Source: an uncultured Bacteroidales bacterium (GTDB lineage Bacteria; Bacteroidota; Bacteroidia; Bacteroidales; P3). Taken from it: a stretch of DNA of 47,143 bases. Below the pieces are notes generated by a model. It did no database searches, was not told the origin of the DNA, and saw nothing but the letters and a program-made list of their open reading frames with translations. The stretch lies in NCBI GenBank assembly GCA_900315935.1, contig ONBB01000028.1:1-47143 (forward strand), given 5' to 3'. Below are positions 17,378 through 24,546 of the stretch, in pieces. The first letter of the stretch is position 1, and every line of letters starts with the position of its first letter. Both the position numbers and the translations under genes were made by a program.

Positions 17378-19810
17378 CTACATCTGCGGTGCATTTCCTG
17401 TGTCGGAGGCACCCTGGCGGGCTTTGCTTTCGAGTTCCATCTTGCCGATGCGCCAGGTGAGGCCGAGGCTGACAAAGCGCGAGTTGTAGCGCTGGCTGCC
17501 GGTAGTCTGGTAGCTGGGGGCGGTGGTGTTGCTGCCCCACTCGCTCCAGCCGAAGATGTCGTTGACATTGAAGAAGACGGAGAGCTTGCGTTCGAGGAAG
17601 TCGGCCGAGCAGCCGAAGTCGATGCCCTTGTTGGCATTGGTGAGGCTGTAAAGGCCGAGGCGCGGGCTGCTGTAGCGGGCGTTGGCAAAGACCTCCAGCC
17701 GGTTCCACACCTTGGCCCAGAGGTTGAGGCGCGCGCTCCAGCTGACCTTGCTGTCGGAGTCTCCGTTATATTCGTAGGCGTAGTTGAACACCGAGGCGTT
17801 AAAGCGCACGTTGAAGAAGCCGTTGGGGCGGTACATGACGTTGGCCTCGATGCCCTCGGTGTGGCTCGAACCGATGTTGTCGGGGAAGGTGTAGTGCACC
17901 AGCTGCGTGGCGGGGAAGTAGGCCGGGGCGTAGCCGGCGGCGGTCATGGTGCCTATCTCGTCGGTGTTGGCGCGGAAGTAGGCGTTGAGCCCCACGGTGC
18001 CGAAGCCCATGATGTACTTGCTCCAGGCGGCCTCCAGGTTGTGGGTGTAGGAGACGAGCAGGTTGGGGTTGCCTGTTTCGTAGCTGTAGTCATCGTAGCG
18101 GACGAAGGGGCTGAGCTGGGTCATGCCGGGCATGGAGTGTCGGCGGGTGTAGGAGAGGCTGTAGGAGGTGAAGGACTTGGTCTGGTAGCTGAGGTGGAGG
18201 CTGGGCACAGGCGCGAGGAAGAAGGTGTCCACCTCGGTGAGGCCACTGCCGTCCCCGTAGGTCCAGCGGCTGTGCTTCCACTCGGCCTCGGCACGGAGGC
18301 CCAGCTTGGCGGTGAATCCGCCCCAGCGTTTCTGCAGGGTGAGGTAGGCGGCCAGGTCGCGGCCACGCTCCACCCCATCCTCGGAACGGAGCGGCACGTT
18401 GACATACCGGCCCGCGACCAGGCTGTCGAGCGACTCCACCGCAGTGCCGCCGCCCATGCCGGCCTCCAGGCCCGCGCCGAGCTCCCAGTCGTGCTTCATC
18501 GGGTGAACGTAGTCGAGCCCGAGGCTGATGTGGGGATTGTGCTTGGGACCGCCCTGGCGGCGGCGCAGGGTGTCGCGGGCAGGGTCGTCGTAGGCAAAGG
18601 TCTCATGGCCATAGCCGCTATTGTTCGAGGTGTTGCCGTTGAGGCTGACGGAGAGCTTACGGCCGGTGGAGTCGAAGCGGTGCTCGAGCCAGGCGCCAAG
18701 GTAGCCGCCCCAGAAGAAGCCGTCGTCGTTGCGGAAGTCGTACTGGTAGCCGAGGTCGCGGCGCATGGGCAGGTACTCGGTATATTGGAAATCGGTGGAC
18801 GAGCGGTTGGTGCCCCAGTAGGGGTAGATGCCGGCCCAGGTGGCGAGGTGGGTGCGGTCGGAAATATTCCAGTTGAGGTTCAAGCCGGTGTAGCCGCCGA
18901 AATTGCGGCTGCGCGACTCGGTGTTGTATGCCTGGTGGCGGCTGGTGTCGCCGCCGTCGGTGAGGAGAGTCGAGGTGCCGTCGGAGGCCATGCTGTGCTG
19001 CGCGTAGTTGGCGTTGACATAGAGGTTCACGTCGAACTTCTCATTGGCATAGACAAACGACGCCCAGGGCGAGAAGCTCGGCATCGTGTTGGCGCGGAAA
19101 CCGAGGCAGAGCAGCTCGTTGCGCGTAACGCGCTGGTTGGTGACGATGTTGATGACGCCGCCCTTGGTGGAGTAGCGCGCCGAGGGGTTGGTGATGACCT
19201 CGATGCGGTCGATGGCGTTGGCCGGCATCTGCTTGATGTACTGCTTCAGGGCCTCCTCGTTCATGTGGGAGGGGCGGTCGTTGATCCAAATCTCCACACT
19301 GGAGACGCCGCGCAGCGTGATATTGCCCTCGGCATCCACCTCCACGCCCGGGGCATTCTGAAGGGCGTCGCTGGCCGTGCCGGTCTGCACCGAGGGGTCC
19401 TCGGCAGCGTTGTACATGTTCTTCTCGCCATCCATCACGTAGAGCGGCTTGTCGGAGACGATTTCGACCGTCTGCAGGGTGGTGCCGGCCCGCAACTTGA
19501 GGTCTAGATTCTCTAGATTTTCTAGAACCTCTAGATTTTCTAGCACAGTTTCATACCCCACAAACGAGGCCTGCAGGAGGTACTGCCCGGGGGCGACGTC
19601 GGCGATGGCGAAGCGCCCCTCGGCATCGGTCGTGGCGCCACGCATAAATATGGTATCGTGCGTACGCATGAGGGCCACATTGACGAAAGGCATCGCCTCG
19701 CCGCTCTGGGCGTCGCTGACCCTGCCGCTGACCGCGTGGCGCTGCGCCACGGCAGGCAGCATCGTTCCGATTGAGAACAGAATTGCTAGAAGTGTCTTTT
19801 TGTTCAACAT
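17378..19810 (-). CDS. TonB-family outer-membrane beta-barrel receptor
   Basis: 810 aa from ATG 19810; four residues upstream is another ATG but MLNKKTLLAILFSIGTMLPAVAQ is the natural signal peptide. Order: carboxypeptidase-like regulatory domain (HAVSGRVSDAQSGEAMPFVNV, about 24-110), plug domain (SDALQNAPGVEVDAEGNITL, about 130-240) and a large barrel of the OMP_b-brl_3 type to the end. It likely imports or exports a ligand across the outer membrane; no SusD partner is nearby. Oddity: within the first domain the sequence LENLEVLENLENLDL is encoded by tandem TCTAGATT-like DNA (19501-19544), apparently a microsatellite absorbed into the gene. Confidence 0.88.
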   Translation of the reverse strand: MLNKKTLLAILFSIGTMLPAVAQRHAVSGRVSDAQSGEAMPFVNVALMRTHDTIFMRGATTDAEGRFAIADVAPGQYLLQASFVGYETVLENLEVLENLENLDLKLRAGTTLQTVEIVSDKPLYVMDGEKNMYNAAEDPSVQTGTASDALQNAPGVEVDAEGNITLRGVSSVEIWINDRPSHMNEEALKQYIKQMPANAIDRIEVITNPSARYSTKGGVINIVTNQRVTRNELLCLGFRANTMPSFSPWASFVYANEKFDVNLYVNANYAQHSMASDGTSTLLTDGGDTSRHQAYNTESRSRNFGGYTGLNLNWNISDRTHLATWAGIYPYWGTNRSSTDFQYTEYLPMRRDLGYQYDFRNDDGFFWGGYLGAWLEHRFDSTGRKLSVSLNGNTSNNSGYGHETFAYDDPARDTLRRRQGGPKHNPHISLGLDYVHPMKHDWELGAGLEAGMGGGTAVESLDSLVAGRYVNVPLRSEDGVERGRDLAAYLTLQKRWGGFTAKLGLRAEAEWKHSRWTYGDGSGLTEVDTFFLAPVPSLHLSYQTKSFTSYSLSYTRRHSMPGMTQLSPFVRYDDYSYETGNPNLLVSYTHNLEAAWSKYIMGFGTVGLNAYFRANTDEIGTMTAAGYAPAYFPATQLVHYTFPDNIGSSHTEGIEANVMYRPNGFFNVRFNASVFNYAYEYNGDSDSKVSWSARLNLWAKVWNRLEVFANARYSSPRLGLYSLTNANKGIDFGCSADFLERKLSVFFNVNDIFGWSEWGSNTTAPSYQTTGSQRYNSRFVSLGLTWRIGKMELESKARQGASDTGNAPQM
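19501..19544. repeat. In-gene CTAG-rich tandem repeat
   Basis: Repeats of TCTAGATT/TTCTAGAA lie inside the receptor gene and encode alternating Leu-Glu-Asn residues. Other CTAG clusters are at 11678-11712 and 19842-19865. Confidence 0.6.
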
Positions 19811-19870
19811 ATTGATTTTCAATTTATAATTTGTCTTACCATACTAGTGTACTAGTCAACTAGTACACTG

Positions 19871-19902
19871 CAAAAGTAGTACACTTTCCGATACTGACCA
19901 AA
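19871..19902 (-). promoter_or_regulatory. Bacteroidetes-type promoter of the receptor gene
   Basis: On the minus strand TTTG (19902-19899) and TACTTTTG (19878-19871) are 20 bases apart. Transcription would start near 19864 and give a leader of about 55 bases before the receptor ATG. Confidence 0.7.
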
Positions 19903-20128
19903 TTTTTTTGCCATTTTTTTGAAAATATTTTGCAAACAATTGAAAAACAAATCGTTGCAAAGCAAAAATTTTTCCATCAAAAAACAGAAAAAAGGGTCAA
20001 AATTGCAGGTTCACAACCCGCTGATAGTCAGCGAATAATATCGCTCCCCTTTTTCTCCTCTTCTTACCCTCTTCTTCCCCTCTAGGGCAACCGGGGCGGA
20101 CCGGGCAGGCGCACATTGGACAACCGCA

Positions 20129-20243
20129 GCCAAACCATAAAACAAAACTGCGCCAAATCATAAAATAAAATCGCGCCAAATCATAAAATAAAATCGCGCC
20201 AAATTATAAAACAAAACTGCGCCAAATTATAAAACACAATGCA
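20129..20243. repeat. Five tandem 23-bp repeats
   Basis: Units start at 20129, 20152, 20175, 20198 and 20221, each of the form GCCAAAYYATAAAAYAAAAYYGC. The five units diverge mostly by C/T changes at fixed positions. The period of 23 bases is close to two helical turns. The array lies 100 bases upstream of the Wzz-like gene. Confidence 0.85.
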
Positions 20244-20344
20244 GCGACACCGCATCGGAGATATTTTTATGGGGGCGATATACTAAACCGCGGGCGGGGG
20301 CGTTATTGGGTTGATACTTTTTTAGAACAAAAACAAACTCCAAC

Positions 20345-21199
20345 ATGCAAGAACAGAACACTTCGCTGAGCAATGCCTACGACCACGCCGCCACGGTGCG
20401 TTTCTTCCGCCGCTGGTGGAAGCTGCTGACGGCGGTGGCCGTGGTGGCGCTGGCGGCCTCGACGGTGGCGGCCTTCCTCATCAAGCCGCTCTACAAGTCG
20501 TCGGCCGTCATTTTCCCCACCAACTCGAACCGCCTCTCGAAGGCCATCATGGGCTACCACTACAGCCTCGACTTCATGGACTACGGCATCGAGCGCGACT
20601 GCGAGTACGCCATCCAGATACTGAGCTCGAAGCGCATGCAGCAGGCTGTGTGCGAACACTTCAACCTGATGGAGCACTACGGCATCCCGGCCGACCACCA
20701 GCACCGGCAGCACAAGCTGGACGTGCAGTACAAGAGCAACATCACGGTGCGCCGCACCGACTTCCTCGGGGTCGAAATCGGTGTGCTGGACCAGGATGCG
20801 CAGTGGGCGGCGGACATAGCCAACTACATCGCCGCGATGTACGACACGCTCTGCCACGACATACACAGCGACCGCGCCGAGTCGGCCGCCGAGGTGATGG
20901 TGGAGGTATGCACCGCGATGGAGCGCGAGATTGACTCGCTGTCGCAGCTGCCGGCCACCCCCTGGCGCACCAAGCTGATTGCCGACAAGTGCGAGCAACT
21001 GGCCGACCTTCAAACGCGCTCGACGCAGACCACGGTGGACAAAGGGCTGACGGTCAGCTACAAATACAGCGTCGACACCGCCACCCCGGCCGACAAGAAA
21101 GCCTACCCCAAGCGGCTGCTCATCATGCTGGGCGGCATGCTGGGCGCGGTGGTGGTGTGCATCTTCGCCCTGCTGCTTTTCGTCAAAAAGGAGGACTAG
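20345..21199 (+). CDS. Wzz-type polysaccharide chain-length/co-polymerase protein
   Basis: 284 aa. Two membrane helices bracket a periplasmic domain: residues about 30-55 (WKLLTAVAVVALAASTVAAFLI, followed by KPLYKSSAVIFP) and about 258-280 (LIMLGGMLGAVVVCIFALLLF). The segment KPLYKSSAVIFP is the typical Wzz N-terminal motif. No tyrosine kinase domain follows. It would set chain length of the polysaccharide handled by the ligase/polymerase-like protein encoded four bases downstream. Confidence 0.8.
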   Translation: MQEQNTSLSNAYDHAATVRFFRRWWKLLTAVAVVALAASTVAAFLIKPLYKSSAVIFPTNSNRLSKAIMGYHYSLDFMDYGIERDCEYAIQILSSKRMQQAVCEHFNLMEHYGIPADHQHRQHKLDVQYKSNITVRRTDFLGVEIGVLDQDAQWAADIANYIAAMYDTLCHDIHSDRAESAAEVMVEVCTAMEREIDSLSQLPATPWRTKLIADKCEQLADLQTRSTQTTVDKGLTVSYKYSVDTATPADKKAYPKRLLIMLGGMLGAVVVCIFALLLFVKKED

Positions 21200-21203
21200 C
21201 CCC

Positions 21204-22644
21204 TTGCGCGGATGGTTCACTAGCCATGCACGGCTGCTGACGGCCCTGGCCGTTACGCTGGCCTTCATCGCGGCCGAGGCGTTCGCCCTGTGGTACAGGG
21301 GCAACGCCATGGTGGCCCTGGTGCCGGCGGCGCTGCTGGCGGTGTGGCTGGTGGTGATGCGCCTCGAGACGGCGCTGCTCTGCATGGCCCTGCTGACGCC
21401 CTTCGCCATCAATATGGCCCTGCTGCCGGGCATGGAGCTGTCGATGCCGGTGGAGCCGATGATGATTCTCTTCTCGGCCGTGTTCATCTTCCGCGTGCTG
21501 GCCGAGCGCGACTACGACCGGCGCCTGCTGCGGCACCCCGTAACGCTGCTGCTCACCGCCTCGCTGGCGTGGATGGCCGTCACCTCGGCCACCTCGGAAC
21601 TGCCGTGGGTGTCGGTCAAATACACCCTGGCGCGCCTCTGGTTCGTGCTGCCGTTCTTCTACGCCTCGGCACAGATCTTCCGCCAGCGGCAGCGCATCCG
21701 CCAGTTCTTCTGGGCCTACGCCATCGGGCTGGGCGTGGTGATACTGATTGCCACCTCGAAGACGCTGGGCAACTTCAGCGACCTTCAAACCCTGCACCGC
21801 GTGATGAAGCCCTTCTACAACGACCACACGGCCTACGGCTGCGCCATCGCGCTGATGCTGCCGGTGGCGGTGTACTTCTGTGCTGTAGGGACGGGTGCTT
21901 GCCTTACTCCTCATAGCACTGCTCTGCACGGGCCTCTTCTTCTCCTACTGCCGCGCGGCCTGGATCAGCGTGGTGGGCGCCATCGGGGTCTACATGCTGG
22001 TCAGAATGGGCATGAAGGTGAAATGGATGATACTGCTGTTCGCCCTGGGCGTGGGCGGCTTCTTCGCCTACCAGGGCGACGTGCTCTACCGCCTGGAGAA
22101 AAACACGCAGGACTCCTCCTACACCCTGGCCGACCAGGTGAAGAGCATCTCCAACATCTCGACCGACGCCTCCAACCTCGAGCGCCTCAACCGCTGGGCG
22201 GCGGCGCTGCGCATGTGGGGCGAGCGCCCCGTAACCGGCACCGGCCCGGGCACCTACCAGTTCCTCTACGCCAGCTACCAGCGCTCCTACCAGCTCTCCA
22301 CCATCAGCACCAACGCCGGCGACCTGGGCAACGCGCACAGCGAATACATAGGCCCGCTGACCGAGCAGGGCGTGCCCGGCACACTGCTGGTGGCGGCGCT
22401 CTTCCTGGCCACCTTCGTTACCGGCGTGCGCGTCTACCGCACCGCCAAAGACCCCGCCGTAGGACGCATGGCACTGGCATTTACCCTCTCGCTGCTCACC
22501 TACTACATCCACGGAGTCTTCAACAACTTCCTCGACACCGACAAACTCTCCGTCCCCTTCTGGGCCTTCACGGCCGCCGTTGTCGCCCTCGACGTCTACA
22601 GCGAAAAGTCCGACCCAGAACGAAAAGAAACTTTACCACGGTAA
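21204..22644 (+). pseudogene. O-antigen ligase/polymerase-like protein, frameshifted
   Basis: Membrane protein of the WaaL/Wzy type in two overlapping frames. The first (from TTG 21204) gives about seven membrane segments and runs to GCAIALMLPVAVYFCAVG near 21890. The sequence then continues in the +1 frame as VLALLLIALLCTGLFFSYCRAAW and keeps the ligase motif region (TGTGPGTYQFLY, GNAHSEYIGPLTEQGVPG) to TAA 22644. A single missing G in ACGGGTGCTT at about 21890-21895 would explain the break. It may be a real inactivation, phase variation or a sequencing error. The start TTG follows the Wzz-like stop by four bases, indicating coupled translation. Confidence 0.75.
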
Positions 22645-22661
22645 GAAGGCTCAAAAAAAAA

Positions 22662-22692
22662 TTGGACAGTTTCAAAAAAACACGTATCTTTG
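22662..22692 (+). promoter_or_regulatory. Promoter upstream of the leader ORF and tRNA cluster
   Basis: TTGG at 22662-22665 and TATCTTTG at 22685-22692 have 19 bases between them, matching the Bacteroidetes consensus. The start would be near 22698, about 20 bases before the leader ATG and 170 bases before the first tRNA. Confidence 0.75.
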
Positions 22693-22718
22693 CAACACAG
22701 ACTAGTATAGAAATACAA

Positions 22719-22859
22719 ATGCAACTTACTGATAACAAACAACTTACCCCCCCCCCCCAACACAGAACACATCCCGTAAAGTTTTCCGCCTGCGGGAACA
22801 CTGATATGCCGTCCGACATCCATGTGCCATGTGGATGCCGGACGCGCTTTTTATTATAA
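22719..22859 (+). CDS. Short leader ORF crossing a C12 tract and a terminator hairpin
   Basis: 46 codons, ATG 22719 to TAA 22857-22859. It begins MQLTDNKQLTPPPQHRT and ends CGCRTRFLL. The 12-C run supplies the Pro codons, and the final 16 codons span the hairpin at 22810-22844, with the stop right after the T tract. Ribosomes translating the ORF would thus melt the hairpin. Loss of one C would create a stop at about 22775; gain of one C moves into a frame that meets CGG (22793), TGA (22802) and CGA (22814) codons. This arrangement suggests an attenuation leader but translation is unproven. Confidence 0.4.
   Translation: MQLTDNKQLTPPPQHRTHPVKFSACGNTDMPSDIHVPCGCRTRFLL
22747..22758 (+). repeat. 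Homopolymeric C12 tract
   Basis: Twelve consecutive C in the leader ORF. Such tracts mutate by slippage, so the reading frame of the leader could vary among cells. Sequencing error in its length is also possible. Confidence 0.85.
22810..22856 (+). terminator. Intrinsic terminator or attenuator before the tRNA cluster
   Basis: CGTCCG (22810-22815) pairs with CGGACG (22839-22844); beyond one mismatch CATCCA (22817-22822) pairs with TGGATG-type bases at 22832-22837, leaving a short loop. The tract CGCTTTTTATT follows. The first tRNA begins 12 bases downstream, so either this hairpin attenuates tRNA transcription or the tRNAs use another start (a TATAAT-like sequence lies at about 22855-22860). 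Confidence 0.6.
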
Positions 22860-22867
22860 TGTATCGC

Positions 22868-22962
22868 GCGAGAGTAGTGTAGTGGCAGCACGCAAGACTT
22901 CAGATCTTGATCGGCGTACCTCCAGTGCGCAGGCGCGGGTTCGATTCCCGTCTCTCGCTCCA
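22868..22962 (+). tRNA. Type II tRNA with UCA anticodon (reads UGA); probable glycine acceptor
   Basis: Full cloverleaf. Acceptor GCGAGAG (22868-22874) pairs with CTCTCGC (22952-22958); discriminator U at 22959; encoded CCA 22960-22962. D stem GTGT/GCAC with loop AGTGGCA. Anticodon stem CAAGA/TCTTG around loop CTTCAGA, so the anticodon (22900-22902) is UCA. The variable arm is 25 nt (22910-22934) with a six-pair stem GCGTAC/GTGCGC. T stem GCGGG/CCCGT, loop TTCGATT. It is not tRNA-Sec (7-bp acceptor, 4-bp D stem, U73) nor tRNA-Trp. G1:C72, C2:G71 and U73 match the acceptor-end determinants known for bacterial glycyl-tRNA synthetase; a long variable arm is abnormal for tRNA-Gly. It supplies decoding of UGA in 24547-26610. 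Confidence 0.9.
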
Positions 22963-22977
22963 ACAACAACGGCACAC

Positions 22978-23071
22978 GCGGGCATAGTGTAACGGTAGCA
23001 CGCAGGCTTTCGGGGCCTGATTGCCGGCTTCCAACCCGGTAGAGGTGGTTCGACTCCGCCTGCCCGTGCCA
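22978..23071 (+). tRNA. Type II tRNA with UCG anticodon (reads CGA)
   Basis: Acceptor GCGGGCA (22978-22984) pairs with TGCCCGT (23061-23067), the first pair being G-U; discriminator G 23068; encoded CCA 23069-23071. D stem GTGT/GCAC. Anticodon stem CAGGC/GCCTG, loop TTTCGGG, anticodon UCG at 23010-23012. The variable arm is 24 nt (23020-23043) with stem TGCCGG/CCGGTA. T stem GGTGG/CCGCC. Normal tRNA-Arg has a short variable loop, so this is not a standard arginine tRNA. G73 plus a long arm would suit SerRS; C35 is also shared with glycine tRNAs. The amino acid is undetermined. Confidence 0.85.
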
Positions 23072-23087
23072 AGCACAATCCGCACAC

Positions 23088-23181
23088 GCGGGCATAGTGT
23101 AACGGTAGCACACAGGCTTCCGGGGCCTGATTGCCGGCTTCCAACCCGGCAGAGGCGGTTCGACTCCGCCTGCCCGTGCCA
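23088..23181 (+). tRNA. Type II tRNA with CCG anticodon (reads CGG)
   Basis: Near-identical to the tRNA at 22978: same acceptor and D arms, anticodon loop TTCCGGG with anticodon CCG at 23120-23122, variable arm 23130-23153, T stem GGCGG/CCGCC, discriminator G and encoded CCA 23179-23181. The few differences include compensated or wobble changes in the T and variable stems (T to C restoring G-C pairs), which argues for selection on structure. The 16-base spacer before it ends in GCACAC, as does that before its sister copy. CGG encodes the glycine position of the G-T-S motif of the recoded gene (26089). The protein gene at 23185 begins three bases after the CCA. Confidence 0.85.
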
Positions 23182-23184
23182 TCA

Positions 23185-24189
23185 ATGGACACTCCGGCCA
23201 TACACCACCAGCAGCCCAACCCTCGAGACAACTTCAAGGGCTGGCGCGACCCGGCCTACAACGACCTACGCCGCATCTTCTCCAAAAGCTACCTACAAAA
23301 GGTGCTCACCCACAGCTCTTTCTACGAGACCAAGGGCAAGGGCAACAGCCGCGACATCTTCGCCGGCATGTTCGTCTTCAAGGGGCAGGTGGCAGAACTC
23401 CTACACCGCCATGTACCCGAGGACGGCACTCGACTCCAGCACATCCTCGGCAACCTCTTCCGTCAGGAGCGGCTCCTCCGACTCTTCGACCAGTGGAAGC
23501 TCCGCCACTTCGTCCGCGCGGGTCAGAACTTCGACATCGACGCTCACCGCCACATCTTTGTCTACGCCATCTTCGGCTACGTCTCCACCCTCGACGAGCC
23601 CCTGCGCAACTGGTTCATCACCCGATATATCCTCAACAACGAGGCCGAGCACCTCTTCGCCCACCGACCATCCAACCGCAACCTCCTCCAGCAGGCCGAC
23701 GCCATGGTGCGCCAGACCGACGGCCGCCGACTGCAGCTCGAGATGGAGATTCTCGACGACGGGCTACACAAGGCCAAGGCCGTCCTCTCCGACGGCACAA
23801 TCCTCTGCGAGGCCACCAGCAAAAGCTGGCGCTACGCCCGCACCAAGGTGGTGAAACTGGCCCTCAACATGCTGGCCACACCCTTCCGCCAACAGCTGCT
23901 CTCCAACCCCGACTACCAGGCACGTGTGCTGGCACGCGAGGAGGAGAAAGTTGCCCAGCGCAAGGCCGACGTCGAACAGCGCGAAGCCGCCAAGGAGGCC
24001 CTGCGCCTCAAGAAACGCGAGGAACGCCGCCAGCAGGCGCGCCTAGCCGACGCCAAACGCCGCAAAAGCCAAGCCGAGGCCAAGAAGCGCAAAGCCGAGA
24101 ACGCCGCACGCGCCGCCGCCAAGGCCGCCAAGGAGGCTCGCCCCATGAGCGCCAAGAAACGCCGCCACCTCGAAGACAAGAAGAAGTAA
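23185..24189 (+). CDS. Catalytically dead RNase III-fold protein with dsRBD-like and basic tail
   Basis: 334 aa; ATG 23185 chosen because upstream in-frame codons are tRNA sequence. Residues about 28-160 follow the RNase III domain (YLQKVLTHSSFYE ... HIFVYAIFGYVSTLDE), but the signature NERLEFLGD reads NSRDIFAGM and the second motif D-x-x-E-A reads HIFVYA, so all four catalytic acidic residues are gone. Residues about 170-235 resemble a dsRNA-binding domain (LLQQADAMVR ... CEATSKSWRYARTKVVKLAL). The last 90 residues are a Lys/Arg/Ala-rich helical tail ending SAKKRRHLEDKKK. It would bind structured RNA without cutting it. Location directly after the three odd tRNAs suggests binding of these tRNAs or of the RNA at 24245. 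A family common in the lineage and unrelated to recoding is the alternative. Confidence 0.7.
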   Translation: MDTPAIHHQQPNPRDNFKGWRDPAYNDLRRIFSKSYLQKVLTHSSFYETKGKGNSRDIFAGMFVFKGQVAELLHRHVPEDGTRLQHILGNLFRQERLLRLFDQWKLRHFVRAGQNFDIDAHRHIFVYAIFGYVSTLDEPLRNWFITRYILNNEAEHLFAHRPSNRNLLQQADAMVRQTDGRRLQLEMEILDDGLHKAKAVLSDGTILCEATSKSWRYARTKVVKLALNMLATPFRQQLLSNPDYQARVLAREEEKVAQRKADVEQREAAKEALRLKKREERRQQARLADAKRRKSQAEAKKRKAENAARAAAKAAKEARPMSAKKRRHLEDKKK

Positions 24190-24208
24190 GTTGAAATCAA
24201 AAAAAAAT

Positions 24209-24239
24209 TTTGCCATTCCAAAAAAAGTTCGTAATTTTG
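24209..24239 (+). promoter_or_regulatory. Consensus Bacteroidetes promoter of the recoded gene
   Basis: TTTG at 24209-24212 and TAATTTTG at 24232-24239, exactly 19 bases apart, a perfect consensus match. Transcription would start near 24246, leaving a 300-base leader before the ATG at 24547. Confidence 0.85.
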
Positions 24240-24244
24240 CACCG

Positions 24245-24546
24245 TCGTTTAACCGAGCCAATCCTTTTTCCGCGAGCACCGGAGAAGGCCACCCGCGGGG
24301 GTAGCGCTTGTCTGCGTTCACAGCCCGCTGCGGTGGGAGAGGAACAGCCGGGAGCGCCGCGTGCAGGGGCGGGGAATAGAAAGTGTGCTGCATTATGCTG
24401 CATAGGGATATGCAGGCAAGACAGCATGGCTGCCGCCCGAAGACAGGCACAAAAAACTTGGCGACGCTCCGCCATAGGCAATGTTCTTGACCCTTGGAAA
24501 GCGCTCCATCGGAAGGACCACGCTCCTAAAAACACAGACCACGGAC
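24245..24546 (+). ncRNA. GC-rich structured leader or noncoding RNA, unassigned
   Basis: No convincing ORF. Possible helices include CCGCG (24270 region) with CGCGG before 24300; GCTTGTCT (about 24305-24312) with AGACAGGC (about 24441-24448, eight pairs, one G-U); and GGAGCG-C-CGC (about 24351-24360) with GCG-A-CGCTCC (about 24462-24471, nine pairs and one mismatch). These nest into one long-range fold of about 230 nt. I do not recognise RNase P RNA, tmRNA, SRP RNA or a known riboswitch. No terminator precedes the downstream ATG, so it may be the 5' leader of the recoded gene, or a separately processed RNA. Confidence 0.5.

Larger units (their letters stand above)
19823..20344. other. Intergenic region between divergent receptor and polysaccharide genes
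   Basis: About 520 bases without a gene. It holds, from left to right, a CTAG-containing palindromic stretch, the minus-strand receptor promoter, an A/T-rich segment, a pyrimidine-rich tract with CTCTTCTTCCCCTCT, five 23-base direct repeats and the leader of the Wzz-like gene (which contains TTGATACTTTTTTAG, at best a weak promoter match). Confidence 0.7.

Noticed and set aside
20129-20243. CRISPR array
   Set aside because: Units are directly contiguous with no spacers.
22868-22962. Selenocysteine tRNA (selC)
   Set aside because: The UCA anticodon and long variable arm fit, but the acceptor stem is 7 bp, the D stem 4 bp and the discriminator U, all unlike bacterial tRNA-Sec. Twenty-seven UGA in one gene and no selA/selB in the window also argue against it.
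24245-24546. RNase P RNA or SRP RNA
   Set aside because: GAGGAAAGTCC-type P4 sequence and the GGAAGGAAGCAG SRP loop are not present; only superficial matches such as GAGGAACAGCCGG were found.
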